Assembly (NCBI GenBank): GCA_036897625.1
Contig: JAYMTA010000227.1
Coordinates: 1 to 34,183, forward strand
Reading direction: 5' to 3'
Origin: Pelargonium cotyledonis
Taxonomy: Eukaryota > Streptophyta > Magnoliopsida > Geraniales > Geraniaceae
Length of the DNA: 34,183 bases
This document shows positions 1 through 11,400 of the stretch, one piece after another. The notes beneath the pieces are model-generated. The model was not told the origin of the DNA. It saw nothing but the letters and a program-made list of their open reading frames with translations, and made no database searches. Position 1 is the first letter of the stretch. Every line of letters begins with the position of its first letter. The translations under genes were made by a program, and so were the position numbers.

Positions 1-690
1 GATATAGTTCAGACAAGATTAGAAACACAAATATCAAGAGTCTAAATCAAACTAACAAACTTAACTTAACTGTTATGTTGCTAATATTGTATAAGGGGTA
101 TTTTGGTCTTTTTTACATGCCTTTAACAGAGTTATAGACGGATTCTAGGGTGCATAGTTCAGAGTAGTAAAAAGTTACAACATATACTTTAAAATGATTA
201 CGAGCAAAAGGTATATACTTGAGAGTAGCCATCTGTAATTTTCCCTTAAAACAAAAAGGGACTAAATGATCGGCTACAAGATTTGCCATTCTCTTGATAG
301 CAAGCAACACATCATGAATAGCGAAAATAATGATATTGATATTAAATCTAAATTTTACTAATCAAAGCAAGCTCTAACATATTTGTCTTTCTTGTCGACA
401 AGTCGTTTCAGTAATTTACCGCATTGAAATTATTAGAAGCAAAATACACGTGTAATTATTTGGATAGAAAATAAAATTTGTAATTAAACGCACCATCACT
501 CTTCAGTGCAAAAGAGATATAAAAAAAACACACAAGCTCACGCGCTATTTCGTTGAATGAAATCCACCTCCCCCTCATGAATGGGCGGTGCACCCCACGC
601 GAACAAACCACAGGTGAAATGTAACACATTGAGCCACTAAACACTGCCCACTGTATATGGTTTTGTCCTCTACCCTTCTCCATCTCCATG
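1..690. other. Gene-free AT-rich upstream DNA
   Basis: No coding region could be supported on either strand. The short open frames here are unlike any protein I know and lack coherent splice context. The stretch is AT-rich and probably contains the distal promoter of the MAP65 gene downstream. No repeat or mobile element was recognised. Confidence 0.5.
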
Positions 691-1297
691 TGTGACTTTA
701 TTTATAAAACTCAATCACTCACTCCAAAGTCCAAATAAGAGCTTCAATAACAATGATATTAAAAACCATATAAATATTTTGCAGATTCTCAAAACCCTAA
801 AGATTTTTTCTTTTTGTTTGGGTTCAACTGGCAATCATTAATTGTCTTGTTAGAACTATTTACCTCTCTCATCTGATCCTTTAATGGGGTTGCTTTGCTT
901 CAATTCTTTTTCTTTTATGCGCTCGTTTGCTTCAAGAAAAGTAAGTAGTGAGGGAGTTTGGTGAAGGAGGCTGCAGATCTGGAGAAGCCTGAGCTTTTGT
1001 TTCAGGCTATGGAGACAATACACAAACCCATTTTATCTCTTGCCCATTTGACTTGAACCCAGTACCCACCCACCAACCCTTTTCTTTCTCCACCCTCTGT
1101 TTGTGGGAACCTCTTTTGTTCAGTTCCCAAATCTTTTTATATTTGGTGGTGTTTCTGGTGGTAGTGCTACTGCTTGCTGGCACTGGGTACCAAATTCTTT
1201 GCTTGGGTGCTACTTTTTCTTCTTTCTTTCACAACCTTTCATAGATAGAAAGTCGAGAGGTAAGAGAAAGAGAAGAAAAGAAGAGAGATCTGTGGAA
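691..1297 (+). promoter_or_regulatory. Putative promoter and 5' leader of the MAP65 gene
   Basis: A TATA-like TTTATAAAA lies at 701-709, and a CT-rich stretch typical of plant leaders follows. If transcription starts about 30 bases after the TATA box, the leader is some 560 bases long and holds several upstream ATGs, including one opening a 63-codon frame at 1053-1244. A GTAAGT at 941-946 and a pyrimidine tract ending in CATAG at 1244 could define a leader intron that removes that frame. An AAACCCTAA telo-box-like motif lies near 792-800. The TATA box and intron are inferences from motifs only. Confidence 0.4.
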
Positions 1298-4200
1298 ATG
1301 CTGGCTCTTGGGAGTCCTATCACCAGTGTCCGTACAAGCACTACTTGCAATGCCTTGCTCAGAGAGCTTCAGGTCTTTCCCACACACCCTTCTCTTTCTC
1401 TGTTTCCTGCTCTATTTATGTTTGTTTTGGGTCTTGAAAAGGCTGATGTTTGGGAGGAAGGAAATGATTTCAGTTTTTTCTGCTGCTCATTGGAAAATTG
1501 CTTTTCCATGATGGTTTTTTTTTTTTTCTCCCTGAAGACAGAAACTTTGATTGTGTTTTTGGTCTACTAAAGATAAAGCATTAACTGTTTTTTTATTTTA
1601 TTATTATTATGTTTTCATAATGATTAGTAAATCTAGCAGAGGAGAGCTATGAATTAGGCTCTTTTTAGGTTCCACAATAGTTAGAACTGTCATAGAAATG
1701 ATCTGTTCACTAGAAATTGAATACCTTTCCAAAATTTTTCTGTTGCATAACATTTGTATGCCTGTGGGTGGGTTATAGGTAAGTGATTGGCTGCAAACTC
1801 TTGACCTGAATTGTGATGGGTTATGATTCTCTGGGGATTTAGTTGCTTCCTTTGTGGGGGTTTTCAGATGTTCAGTGCTCAGTTAGTCAGTTTCTTAACT
1901 TTTGATGGCTCCACTCTTTCTATTTTGATGGGTTTTGGGTTGACTGAATTGGGTTCTTCCAGTTTTTCTTACAACAAATTTGGGTGTTCCCCTTACCCAG
2001 TATTGATGGGTTTCCAGGCCCCTGAGAACAGAATGTCCCTCCCATCTCTTCACTTGTTATACTTTGTGGGTAGTTGAGGATATGGTTATGAGTTTCATTT
2101 TTATCTTTCAGTTTACTTTCTTTCACAGTAAAATCTATATCCTATTGTGGTTTTGATGAACAAAACTTGTTCTGACTGTTTTGGTTCTTTAGTGAGGTTT
2201 GAGAAGAAATAGTTCATTACAGGCAGGTGGACATTAATACTAGGGTTGACTTTTTTATTTTTATTTTTATTTTTTGAATTGTAAATGTTACTTTCTAACA
2301 TTTCAGAATAAGTGAATTTTTGAATCAATATCATGTTTAATGTTCTCTTTCTGAGTTTCTGTGGAACAGAAGAAGGTGGGTGGTTTGTAGCTTTTGGTTG
2401 ACTGCAATTGAGTTTTATTCTCTGTAGTATTGTAATTTTTTTTTCTTCTTTAGGTTAGCTTCTCAATATCTCTCTAGCTATGGTGAGGAGTAAAAGAATT
2501 CTAACTTAACTGTTTTTCTTTTTTCTGGAAGCAGCAATTATGGACTGACATTGGCGAGAGTGAGGCTGACAAAGATCGCATGCTGATGGAATTGGAGAGG
2601 GAGTGTTTAGAAGTTTACCGGAGAAAGGTTGAGGAGGCTGCCAATGCCAAGGCACGACTCCATCATTCTGTTGCAGCCAAAGAAGCTGAGCTTGCTACAC
2701 TCATGGCTGCTCTTGGAGAGCTTCATCTTCAGTCACCGGTAAAAAAGTTTCCTGTTCTTGCTTCACAGGACATTTTCCTGTTCAGTCACATGTCTGTTTT
2801 TTTTTTTTTTTTTCGTGCTTCCCCTCAACAAATATTTCAAACTTAAGTGGCCTCTCTCTTCTCAGTAAGATGTGCACTGAATTGGCATGTAGTAAATTAC
2901 TCTGATAATTATAAAATCAGAACAAGAGTGTAATGCCTTTGTATTGTTCTCTGGAATTGAAACATGCCTATCAAATAGAAAGATTTGGAGCACACATGTA
3001 CTTATTTCTTGAAGAATAGTTTGTCCCATTTATTACTAGGGACTCTGGAAGTATGTTCTCATTGGTAGCCCTTCAAAGAGTGTCTGCATTCAAAACATTT
3101 GACCTTCCACACATTGCAAGTGTTGGTTTCTAGTGATTTTCGTTTAAGAGAAAAAAATGCATATATGAATAATAAGATGTACTAGTTCATTGAAAGGATG
3201 CAAATAATATAGTTACACAAGCTGTACTTGTTTCTCTTTCTATGATGTCATGGTTTGACACTCGTACTATATGTTGTGGCTACTGTGAAAGTCATTGCAA
3301 GCGTTGGTTTCTAGTGATTATTCTGTTTATAGAAGAAATGAAGATATGAATAATATGTACCAGTTAATTGAAAGGATTCAAATAATATAGTTTACACAAG
3401 CTGTACTTGATTCTCTTTCTATGATGTCATGGCTTGTCACTCATATTATATGTTGTGCGGCTATTGTGTGAAAGTTGTTTATACTCTCTCCACCCCAAAA
3501 TGAGTGTCTTGTTTATTAATTTGTTTGTCCCATAAATAGTGAGTTTTCTCTTTCTATTTTAGTAGATGGATCATGAATGAAATGTCAATAATATTAAATC
3601 CTTAAGAAAGATAAGTCATACCTACTTGAGTTTGTTACAACCAAGAAACATGAGGGAAAGTCAAGCGCTAGTATTATCATCATTAATTTTTGCAAAAAAA
3701 GTGAAACACGTCACTCATTTTGGGCTGAAGGGAGTATTGTGAAGATTATATATTAGCTCCACCCCTATGTTTTGTGACGTTATAATTTACTAAATTGTGT
3801 CTGAAGTTTTGCTGAATAGGATTTCTCTCTGCATTTGGAGTTGTTTCAGTATTTTCTCTTTCAATCTTTTGAACCTTCTATGCTCTGTCTCATGTATAAG
3901 CTACTTTTGCTTTTCTGGCATAGTAAGCAATGCAGGAGTATACATTAGATAGCTCATGAGAACTTCACTGGTAAAAGAGACTTGTATAGTGTGAAAATGT
4001 TGATTGTCTAATTCACATCTTGAAATTACAGATACAGATAGAGAAAAGATCCTCACCTTTGAAAGCAAAACTTGCTTCTGTCACACCACTGGTAGAAGAT
4101 TTGAGGATGAAAAAAGAGGAAAGAATTAAGCAATTTGCTGATATAAAGACACAGATTGAAAAGATCAGTGTAGAAATTTCTGGGTATAACCATCAGACTT

Positions 4201-6057
4201 CAGTTAGTTCCTTGACATTGGAAGAAGAGGATTTATCAGTAAGAAATCTCACTGAATATCAAACACATCTCCGCACTCTTCAGAAGGAGAAGGTACGCGT
4301 TTATTGTGACAAGTGTTGATATTTTGAGCACCTTCTCATCCCTTGCATTGCAAATGAACTTCTTCATTATCATTTAAATTTCACCTTTTGGAGAGCATTT
4401 GGGTGTGCATTTTGTATGTGACATTCAAATGATCCCTTAATCAATTCACTGCGGTCAGTGTCTAATCTTATTAAGTTTGTATGTTTGAGAGTGCAGGCGT
4501 ATTTGCGAAATGCAATTGATAAAATTTGTGAATTTAATTTTGTCGTATATAAAACCATGCCGCCTTGATGCCTGCAGATTAATTTTTGAATGTGTCTAAT
4601 TTGTACTGCCAAAAAAACTTAGAAAATGATTTTGAATGATTCTTATTGTGATTTATGTGATACTATGATGTCATTTATTACTCCCTCCGTCCCAAAATGA
4701 GTGTTCTGTTTGTCTAAATTTTTTGTCCCTGAATGAATGTCTTGTTTCTATGTTTAGGTTGTTATATTATTGTTTTTCCCATATTACTCTTATCACTTAT
4801 GCACATGGGCAATTCTGCACATGGGGTGTAGGTTGGAAAGTGAGGGTAATATTGGAAACACACTCAAATATGTGATAATTCATAATTTTTGCAAAAAATG
4901 GAAACAAGACACTTATTTTGGGACGGAGGGAGTAGTACATAGCGGGTTGATAGCTGTGCTTGTCTCGTGTTCAGGAATGTCACATATTTAACTTAATTTT
5001 TATTCTATCATTCTGAATGTAAAAATTCTTATGCTACTTCTGCCTTTTGCAGTCTGATCGTCTTCATAAGGCATTGGAATATGTGAATGAGGTGCACTCT
5101 CTATGCGGTGTGCTAGGGTTGGATTTCAGTAAGACTGTAAGTGAGGTCCATCCAAGCTTGCAAGCAGCTAACCCAGAAAAGTGCACAAATATCAGTAATA
5201 ACACATTAGAAGGTCTAGAACAAACTATCCTTAAGTTGAAGATAGAAAGGAAAACTCGAATTCAGAAGGTAATGCACAACACACTTAACTGTGCATTTAT
5301 GTGTTTGTGCTATTTTTAGTAAAAATCTTTTATAAATTGCAGCTGAAAGATATTGTAGCATCACTGTTTGAACTTTGGAAGTTGATGGATACTCCACAAC
5401 AAGAGCGGTATAACTTTTCAAAGATCACTTCTATTGTTCGATGTTCAGAAGCTGAAATTACAAAAGCAGGTGCCCTTTCGTTAGAGATAATAGACCAGGT
5501 AGGAAACACGCGTGTTTATGCTGTGCTGAGGGTTGAAAATGCAAGGTAGATTTTTAAATTTAACTTGCTACTCCTGCAGGCTTCAGCTGAAGTGGAGAGG
5601 CTCTCTAAACTGAAAGCTAGCAGAATGAAGGAACTTGTCATGAAAAAGAGGTTAGAATTGGAGGAAATATGCAGAATGACCCATATTGAACCTGATGCGA
5701 GCACAGCTGCTGAAAAAGCCAATGCTATGATAGATTCTGGTACCATTTTGTACTTTCTAGTCTTACAAAGAGTCACTAAGATACCATTTCCTTTGCAATG
5801 AAATCAACATTCATGAATCTTGCTTTCTTTTGTAGGCCTAGTTGATCCATCTGAACTTCTGGCGAACATTGAAGTACAAATAGAAAAAACAAAAGATGAA
5901 GCAGAAAGTCGAAAAGAAATAATGGACAGGATAGATTGGTGGCTCTCTGCCTGTGGCGAGGAAAATTGGCTTGAAGAGTATAATCAAGTAAGTGGGGAAG
6001 TTCTATTGCTGTGGCCCCAAAACATATGATTATATGATTTAGGATATTGAACAACTA

Positions 6058-6088
<31 letters not shown>

Positions 6089-7102
6089 CAAGGTCTGCCA
6101 TATCAGTGGTTTACATGCCATAGTATACTTTAACGGCATCTAGGTTGTCTTGTAATGTTTTTGTTGAATTTCAGGATGATAATCGGTACAGTGCAGGAAG
6201 AGGTGCTCACATTAACCTTAAACGCGCTGAACGAGCTCGATTGACTGTTAACAAAATTCCAGGTATGATTTTCCATAATGATGCTATCATTTTTTTTAAG
6301 CTGCAGTGATTTTTGGAGCTTACAAGAGCTACTGTTTCCAGCAATTGTCGACAATCTGATAAATAGGACACTTTCCTGGGAGCATGAGAAAAATAAGTTG
6401 TTTCTTTATGATGGGGTGAGTTGCTACATTGCAGCATGAGACTTTATCTATATGTTTTCTTTCACGCCATTTTCTTTGTAAGCAAGCTTATGGATTCGCT
6501 TACAGGTGAGATTAGTGACAATATTAGAGGATTACAAGCTGAGCAGACAACATAAAGAAGAGGAGAAGAAGAGATACAGGGTAAGTTTGCTATAGCTGTT
6601 GTATGTGCGGCACTGTGGAATCACATTGAAATGGAGGATTTCAAATTTAATTTCTGTGCATTTTATTCATAACTTGGCCTTCTATGCTTTCAAATAGTTC
6701 CACTTGTATTTGTTCCAGTTCCTTCTTATGAAGTGGATGCTAGATTTAACACCCATTTTGCAGGACCAAAAGAAGCTCCAAGATTTGCTCCTTACAGAGA
6801 AGGAATCCATTTATGGTTCAAAGCCTAGTCCAAGAAGAAGTAGCAGCTTCAGGAGGCCAAATGGATACCGTGCAAATGTAAATGGATCCATGCCCCCAAC
6901 GCCACGTCGTAACTCAGTTGGCTGTGCAACTTCTGAGGTGCTCACACCCCGGTCCTATTCTGGGCGCCAGAATGGATATTTCAAGGAGATGAGAAGGTTG
7001 TCTACTGCACCACTGAATTTTGTTGCCATATCAAAAGAAGATACCATGTCAACATATACATCTGGTTGCGGTTCGGAGCCAGATTCACCTCCTCAGTGCT
7101 GA
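1298..7102 (+). CDS. MAP65-6: 65-kDa microtubule-associated protein, MAP65-6/7 type
   Basis: Plant PRC1/Ase1 homologue that bundles antiparallel microtubules in cortical arrays, spindle or phragmoplast. Exons by splice sites and frame: 1298-1372, 2535-2738, 4032-4292, 5053-5268, 5343-5498, 5580-5739, 5836-5987, 6175-6262, 6342-6415, 6506-6580, 6764-7102; together 599 codons plus stop, close to the usual 580-600. The N-terminal part is long coiled coil ([20 protein letters not shown] onward). The conserved microtubule-binding motif [16 protein letters not shown] starts near residue 415, followed by LFLYDGVRLV. The C-terminal tail has proline-directed serine/threonine sites (SPRR, TPRR, TPRS, DSPP) next to basic patches, as expected for cell-cycle kinase control. 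The start MLALGSP and the tail ending [11 protein letters not shown] resemble Arabidopsis MAP65-6/-7 more than MAP65-1; the exact paralogue is from memory. All introns are GT..AG and frame is kept throughout, so the gene looks intact. Confidence 0.95.
3112..3475. repeat. 181-bp tandem duplication in MAP65 intron 2
   Basis: Two adjacent copies, 3112-3292 and 3293-3475, share most bases. Both begin CATTGCAAG and both contain CTATGATGTCATGG near the end. Scattered substitutions and small length differences indicate that the duplication is not recent. No coding function is seen. Confidence 0.8.
3484..3734. mobile_element. Stowaway-type MITE (older copy) in MAP65 intron 2
   Basis: A 251-bp element with terminal inverted repeats: the left end reads CTCTCTCCACCCCAAAATGAG and the right end is its near complement (CTCATTTTGGGCTGAAGGGAG). 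It is flanked by TA at 3482-3483 and 3735-3736, the Tc1/mariner target duplication. The ends differ from the CTCCCTCCGTCCC consensus more than those of the copy at 4681, so it appears older. No coding capacity. Confidence 0.85.
4681..4932. mobile_element. Stowaway-type MITE (well preserved) in MAP65 intron 3
   Basis: A 252-bp element that begins with the classic CTCCCTCCGTCCCAAAATGA and ends with the complementary TTTTGGGACGGAGGGAG. TA dinucleotides flank it at 4679-4680 and 4933-4934. Stowaway elements are non-autonomous and are mobilised by mariner-like transposases. Length and ends match the copy at 3484-3734, so both come from one family. Confidence 0.93.
6058..6088. repeat. (CT)n microsatellite in MAP65 intron 7
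   Basis: About 30 bases of almost pure CT dinucleotides, with one TTC interruption, upstream of the acceptor at 6173-6174. The minus strand reads as GA repeats, a potential GAGA-factor site, but its position in an intron makes a simple microsatellite the default reading. Confidence 0.85.
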
Positions 7103-8447
7103 ACTTTAAATTATCAAGTGGTACACCTTCTGCTATCCATTTCTCCATTTGCTCTGATCTATTAGATAACTTTTGGTTTCATAATGTGGACTTAGTTGTG
7201 AATCATAAAAATACTGCATTGTTCTTACCTAGTAAAACACATATTCAAGTCTGTATAGATCTAAGGACTTCATTTTTGGTATTCAAGTAATTGATGTCCA
7301 GCATTCTGGTGCAGATTCGATCTAAACATTGATTACTTGATGTGCGCATTATGCAGGCAAGGACTACTGCTGAATGACCCTAAACTGAATTAGTGCGGCA
7401 GAGGAACATTGTGAATATGCAAAGGGGGATTGTACACTAGTGTATGAATCTGATTTGTTACGTGTACATGGGATTGTGATTACCGACTGACAAGGAGGGT
7501 GGTTTGTTATCTGCTGGGAAGAAATATGGATTCGGGGGGAAGGAAGAGATTAGATAGTAGTAGTTTTGAACTCCATTTTAACTTCCAAGTCTTAATTGTG
7601 TACTGATAAACAAATATACTGATATGATAGTGTTATAGTGTTATAGTAACTAGTGTAGTAATACTGATAGCGATTTCTGTGTTTTTCGGCTTGTGTTGGT
7701 GTTGGACATATAGAATGCTCGAGTCCGCGTGTATAAATAGGTGTTCCTGTTACAGTGTGGTTAAGCATCACTTGCTATTTCATCTGTTCTTATGCTAATT
7801 TTGTCCTCTAAAAGCATTGATATCATGATTTGGGGAAATGCAAGAAAATGGTTCAAATTGATTGTCGAACTTGGCATCAAGCTCAGTCTCATGTCCAAGA
7901 TTTGTTCCATAACATTTGAAGTCTTGTTCACCAGATTAAATTATAGTAACAAATAACAGCAATCAACTCTGATCAGTCATGTCATGCTGTTTCACTTCCA
8001 CCAAGTTTTGGACTTTCAGTACGCACTCCAAATGTATATGTCAGCAAGGGCCACTTGGCAGTTTCTCTATCGCCAATTTTTTTTTTTTATTTAATTGCAC
8101 TGACAATTCACACAAATACGACTGACAGATTAAGGTTAAGGTTTAAGGTTTAAGGTACACGGTACGCTATCTTAGTGCAACACCTAAGAGATTGTCAGAT
8201 CCAAGATAACCGAAGAATCAGGGGAAGGGAAATAGTAGAAAACCAAATGGATGTGGTAACATTCGGAATCATAGTGGGCATAATTTTGCTATTTCTGGTG
8301 GCCGTTTGCTTCATTACCATTCAAGGCACCTGCACGCGCCGCTCTTCTTAAATCATAGCCCCCATTTCCAAACAGCCTGCTCCTACCCAAAACTCTTGAA
8401 AAAACCCCTCTTTCAATTCCATTTTCGTTTCTTCGAAATTTCCGGAA
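7103..8447. other. MAP65 3' region and IAR1 promoter
   Basis: No coding region is supported. The first several hundred bases should contain the MAP65 3' UTR. A possible 3' UTR intron could end at the acceptor ATTATGCAG near 7354, but this is weak. Around 8130-8155 there is a short degenerate run of (TTTAAGG) units. The last ~200 bases before 8448 are pyrimidine-rich and look like the leader of the next gene. Confidence 0.45.
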
Positions 8448-11400
8448 ATGGGTTGCTCTCAAATCCGGATCTTGTTTGTGTTAACTATGGTTCTGAATGC
8501 TGGGTTGGGTACGAGCCATTCTCATTCCGGTTCCTGTCGATCTCCCGTGCACGGCCACGACCTCGACCATCATCACCATTTCGATCACGACCACGACCAT
8601 CGCCATGAGCATCATCATCATCACGAGAATGAGGCGTTTATTGGGAAGAAGCTGCCGGAAGAATTGGCTGAGGAGGAGGATCTGAGACTTTACGGGTTTG
8701 GGTCCCATCACGACCACGACCATGACCACCACCACGACGACCATGGACATTCTGGTTCTAAGGAGCTTTCGACTCTAGGTAAATTTATTTATTTATGTTC
8801 GAGTCATGTTCTCATGATGGCTATATTGTGTGAGATTGATCGTCAGTGTTTTCTGATTATTTTGTGCTTTTCTGTTTTAAATATTTGCTTGCTGAGAAAC
8901 TTTACTCCCCAAAATGGTTTACATTCTTTGTTTCAGTTTAAAGATAATTATAATGCTAAATTTGGAGCTTCAAGCTCTTTGGCAACATGTGACAACTTGC
9001 CAAAAGTTCAATTTGGGAAAGCCTAGGTGCATTTTGCTTGTTGATTGAAGCTCATTCTAGTGTATCAAACTTGCCACACTTGTGCCATTGAAATTACAGT
9101 ATTCAGTTTCAAGAATTGTTAAGATTGGCACCTATTCTTTACTAGTCTGATATATGTGAGCTGGGAGGTATATGCAACAAATGTAGGGTTCAACTTGTTA
9201 ATAATAAGATTCTAGTATGGTCACTAGTAGTACCAACAGTGAGGTGGCTGGTCATAATATCTGGGGTAAGTGTATGTGTAATTCTATCGATCCAGCTTTG
9301 GAAAATGCACTGTCATAATCAACTATAACTCCATGGTTAAGGGGATCATCAAAGAACATAATCTAGAGAGGATGCTAGGCTACATAACATAAAAAAATGC
9401 ATTTGATAATTAAAATTAAATGCAAAATTTAACCAAGGTATATCTATTTTATCCGGTGTTGAATCGATCTTCATCAAAAGAATTTGGCCACAAATTAGGA
9501 TACATTCTGGGAAAATAAACATTAATGGAAGAGAAGAAAATGAAAAGGGGATAGAAGTTGGATTCTTCAATGTTGATATGAGAGATTCTGTTGGAGAGGA
9601 AAAATTAACTCCTTTCATATTATGTGGGACAACGTATAATTGGTGAAAGGCAACTAAAGCGGAAAACTGGGCATGTGAGCATGTTATTGCTTGGAAACTA
9701 ACTTATGGTTTTATTAACTTGAACATAGTTTCAGTCACATCCTCATCTCATGCAAGACACTTGCATGTTGGGTGACTTAGTTAGAGAGAATGATGGAATT
9801 ATTCCTAAACCTAAAGAATGTCTGTAAGGCTTGTGTGAGATGTATGCGATGCTCCTCTTTGACTTGAGGTCAAATAAACACAATAAAATATGATGTCATC
9901 TTGTTCACATGTAACCATGTTAGGGTAAAATGCCCTAAAAATGTGAGAAGCTTCAAGTATTGGGCAGGGAGGATTCATTTGGTGGCCGTTATTCTTGGTC
10001 CTAGGTTCCTAGAGCCTGCACACAGGTAGCAACCATTAGCGTGAACCCCAAGTATGTTCTCGAGAATCTGCATCAGGTATGAGAATAAGCATTTACTCTG
10101 AGGGAACATAATAACATCTCCTTAGAGAGGATTCGAGACGGAATTCAAGCGAGAAAAAATAGAGAGATGTTTCTCCCTGTGAAGAATTTGATCCCTTCCT
10201 CTTACCAATGAGGGAGTATAATGCTCACAAACCAAGACAACAATATGGCGGTGCGTGATTTGCCAGTAAGGAAGTGGGGTTTGCTTCAGGGCCGCTGTGC
10301 AATTGAGTCCTAGCTTCCTGGGTGCAATCCATAGGGGTTGGGTGCCATTCGAAACCTCTGTGTGCCCTTCAGGCATAAATAGAACTACGATATCTCTTAG
10401 GAGCGACCACTTCAGGTAACTTCCTAGTGTCCCGTTGAGATGGGGTGCCTAGGAGAGGCAAGATGCTCTCCTTATGACCATCTATCTTATTCGGGACCTT
10501 GGAGAGGTATAAGGTTCCTCTTTGTGTTGATGGATTTGGCTTGGTGCCATGGAAGGCTAGGAGTCTCTCCTTAAGTGTAGACATGATGACTTAGGGAGGT
10601 CGGCGCCTCCGAAAGGCATGATGTTGGAAACTTAGGGAGCCGATTCGCGAGGCATGAGGTTAGTGCCTTCGGGAGGCATGATGTTGGCACATTGGCGAGA
10701 AGGCTCTTCGAGGGAATGAGGTTCCTCTTATGACCAAGTATTTTGTTGGGGACCTTAAGCAAGCATGAAGTTCCCCGTGGTACCTTGGAGAGGTTTGAGA
10801 TCTCATTTGAAGCCATGTGTTGTGAAGGTATAGGAGCCTTCATGGCCCAGGAGTACTCGCGTGGTGGAATTTGGTAGCTGTGGGACCTTGGAATATATAG
10901 ATGACGAAGGCGTGGGAACAAAGAGCTCGGGTATGGGGAGGCTTCCTTGGGTGGACGCAAAATAGGGGTTGTGGAAGCTTGCTCTGGGTGCAACCATTAT
11001 TGGCTCTACGGTGAGGAGCCTTGTCCTTGACGCATAGGCAGCTGCAAGCGTGCTTGGCTAGTGGAGGCATGTGTGCGTGAGGAGGCGGGAGTATAGGTGA
11101 GCTTGAGGGGTTCGGTGAGGACTGAGGAGGCGTCTTGTGCGTGGAGTCTTCTGCTTGGCCAACCTCATTCCGCGCTGAGGTGTGCATGCACGTGCATAAA
11201 TGCTGGAGCTTGTGTGGAGATTCTTACGCGGAGGAGGTGCGACGTGCATGGCTGTCCTTGTTCAGCGTAGCAGCCAGGAGCATTAAGGCGGAGATTGATG
11301 CTGCAACGAGGTGGCATGGAGGCTAGCTAGGAGTGTCGAGTTTCGTACTTAAGCGTGGCTTGCAGGAGGTACGACTTCCTTGGGTTCCTCGAGGTCGTCA

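Noticed and set aside
1053-1570. Overlapping open frames of 63 and 155 codons before and across MAP65 exon 1
   Set aside because: They run through the leader and into intron 1 with low-complexity Phe/Ser/Leu content. They are shadows of CT-rich DNA rather than a gene.
8481-8750. Antisense frame rich in Met and Val over IAR1 exon 1
   Set aside because: It is the reverse reading of histidine codons (CAT/CAC) of the sense gene; no independent evidence.
8700-8755. CRISPR-like or short tandem array at the CAC/GAC repeats
   Set aside because: These are histidine-aspartate codons inside an exon, without spacers.
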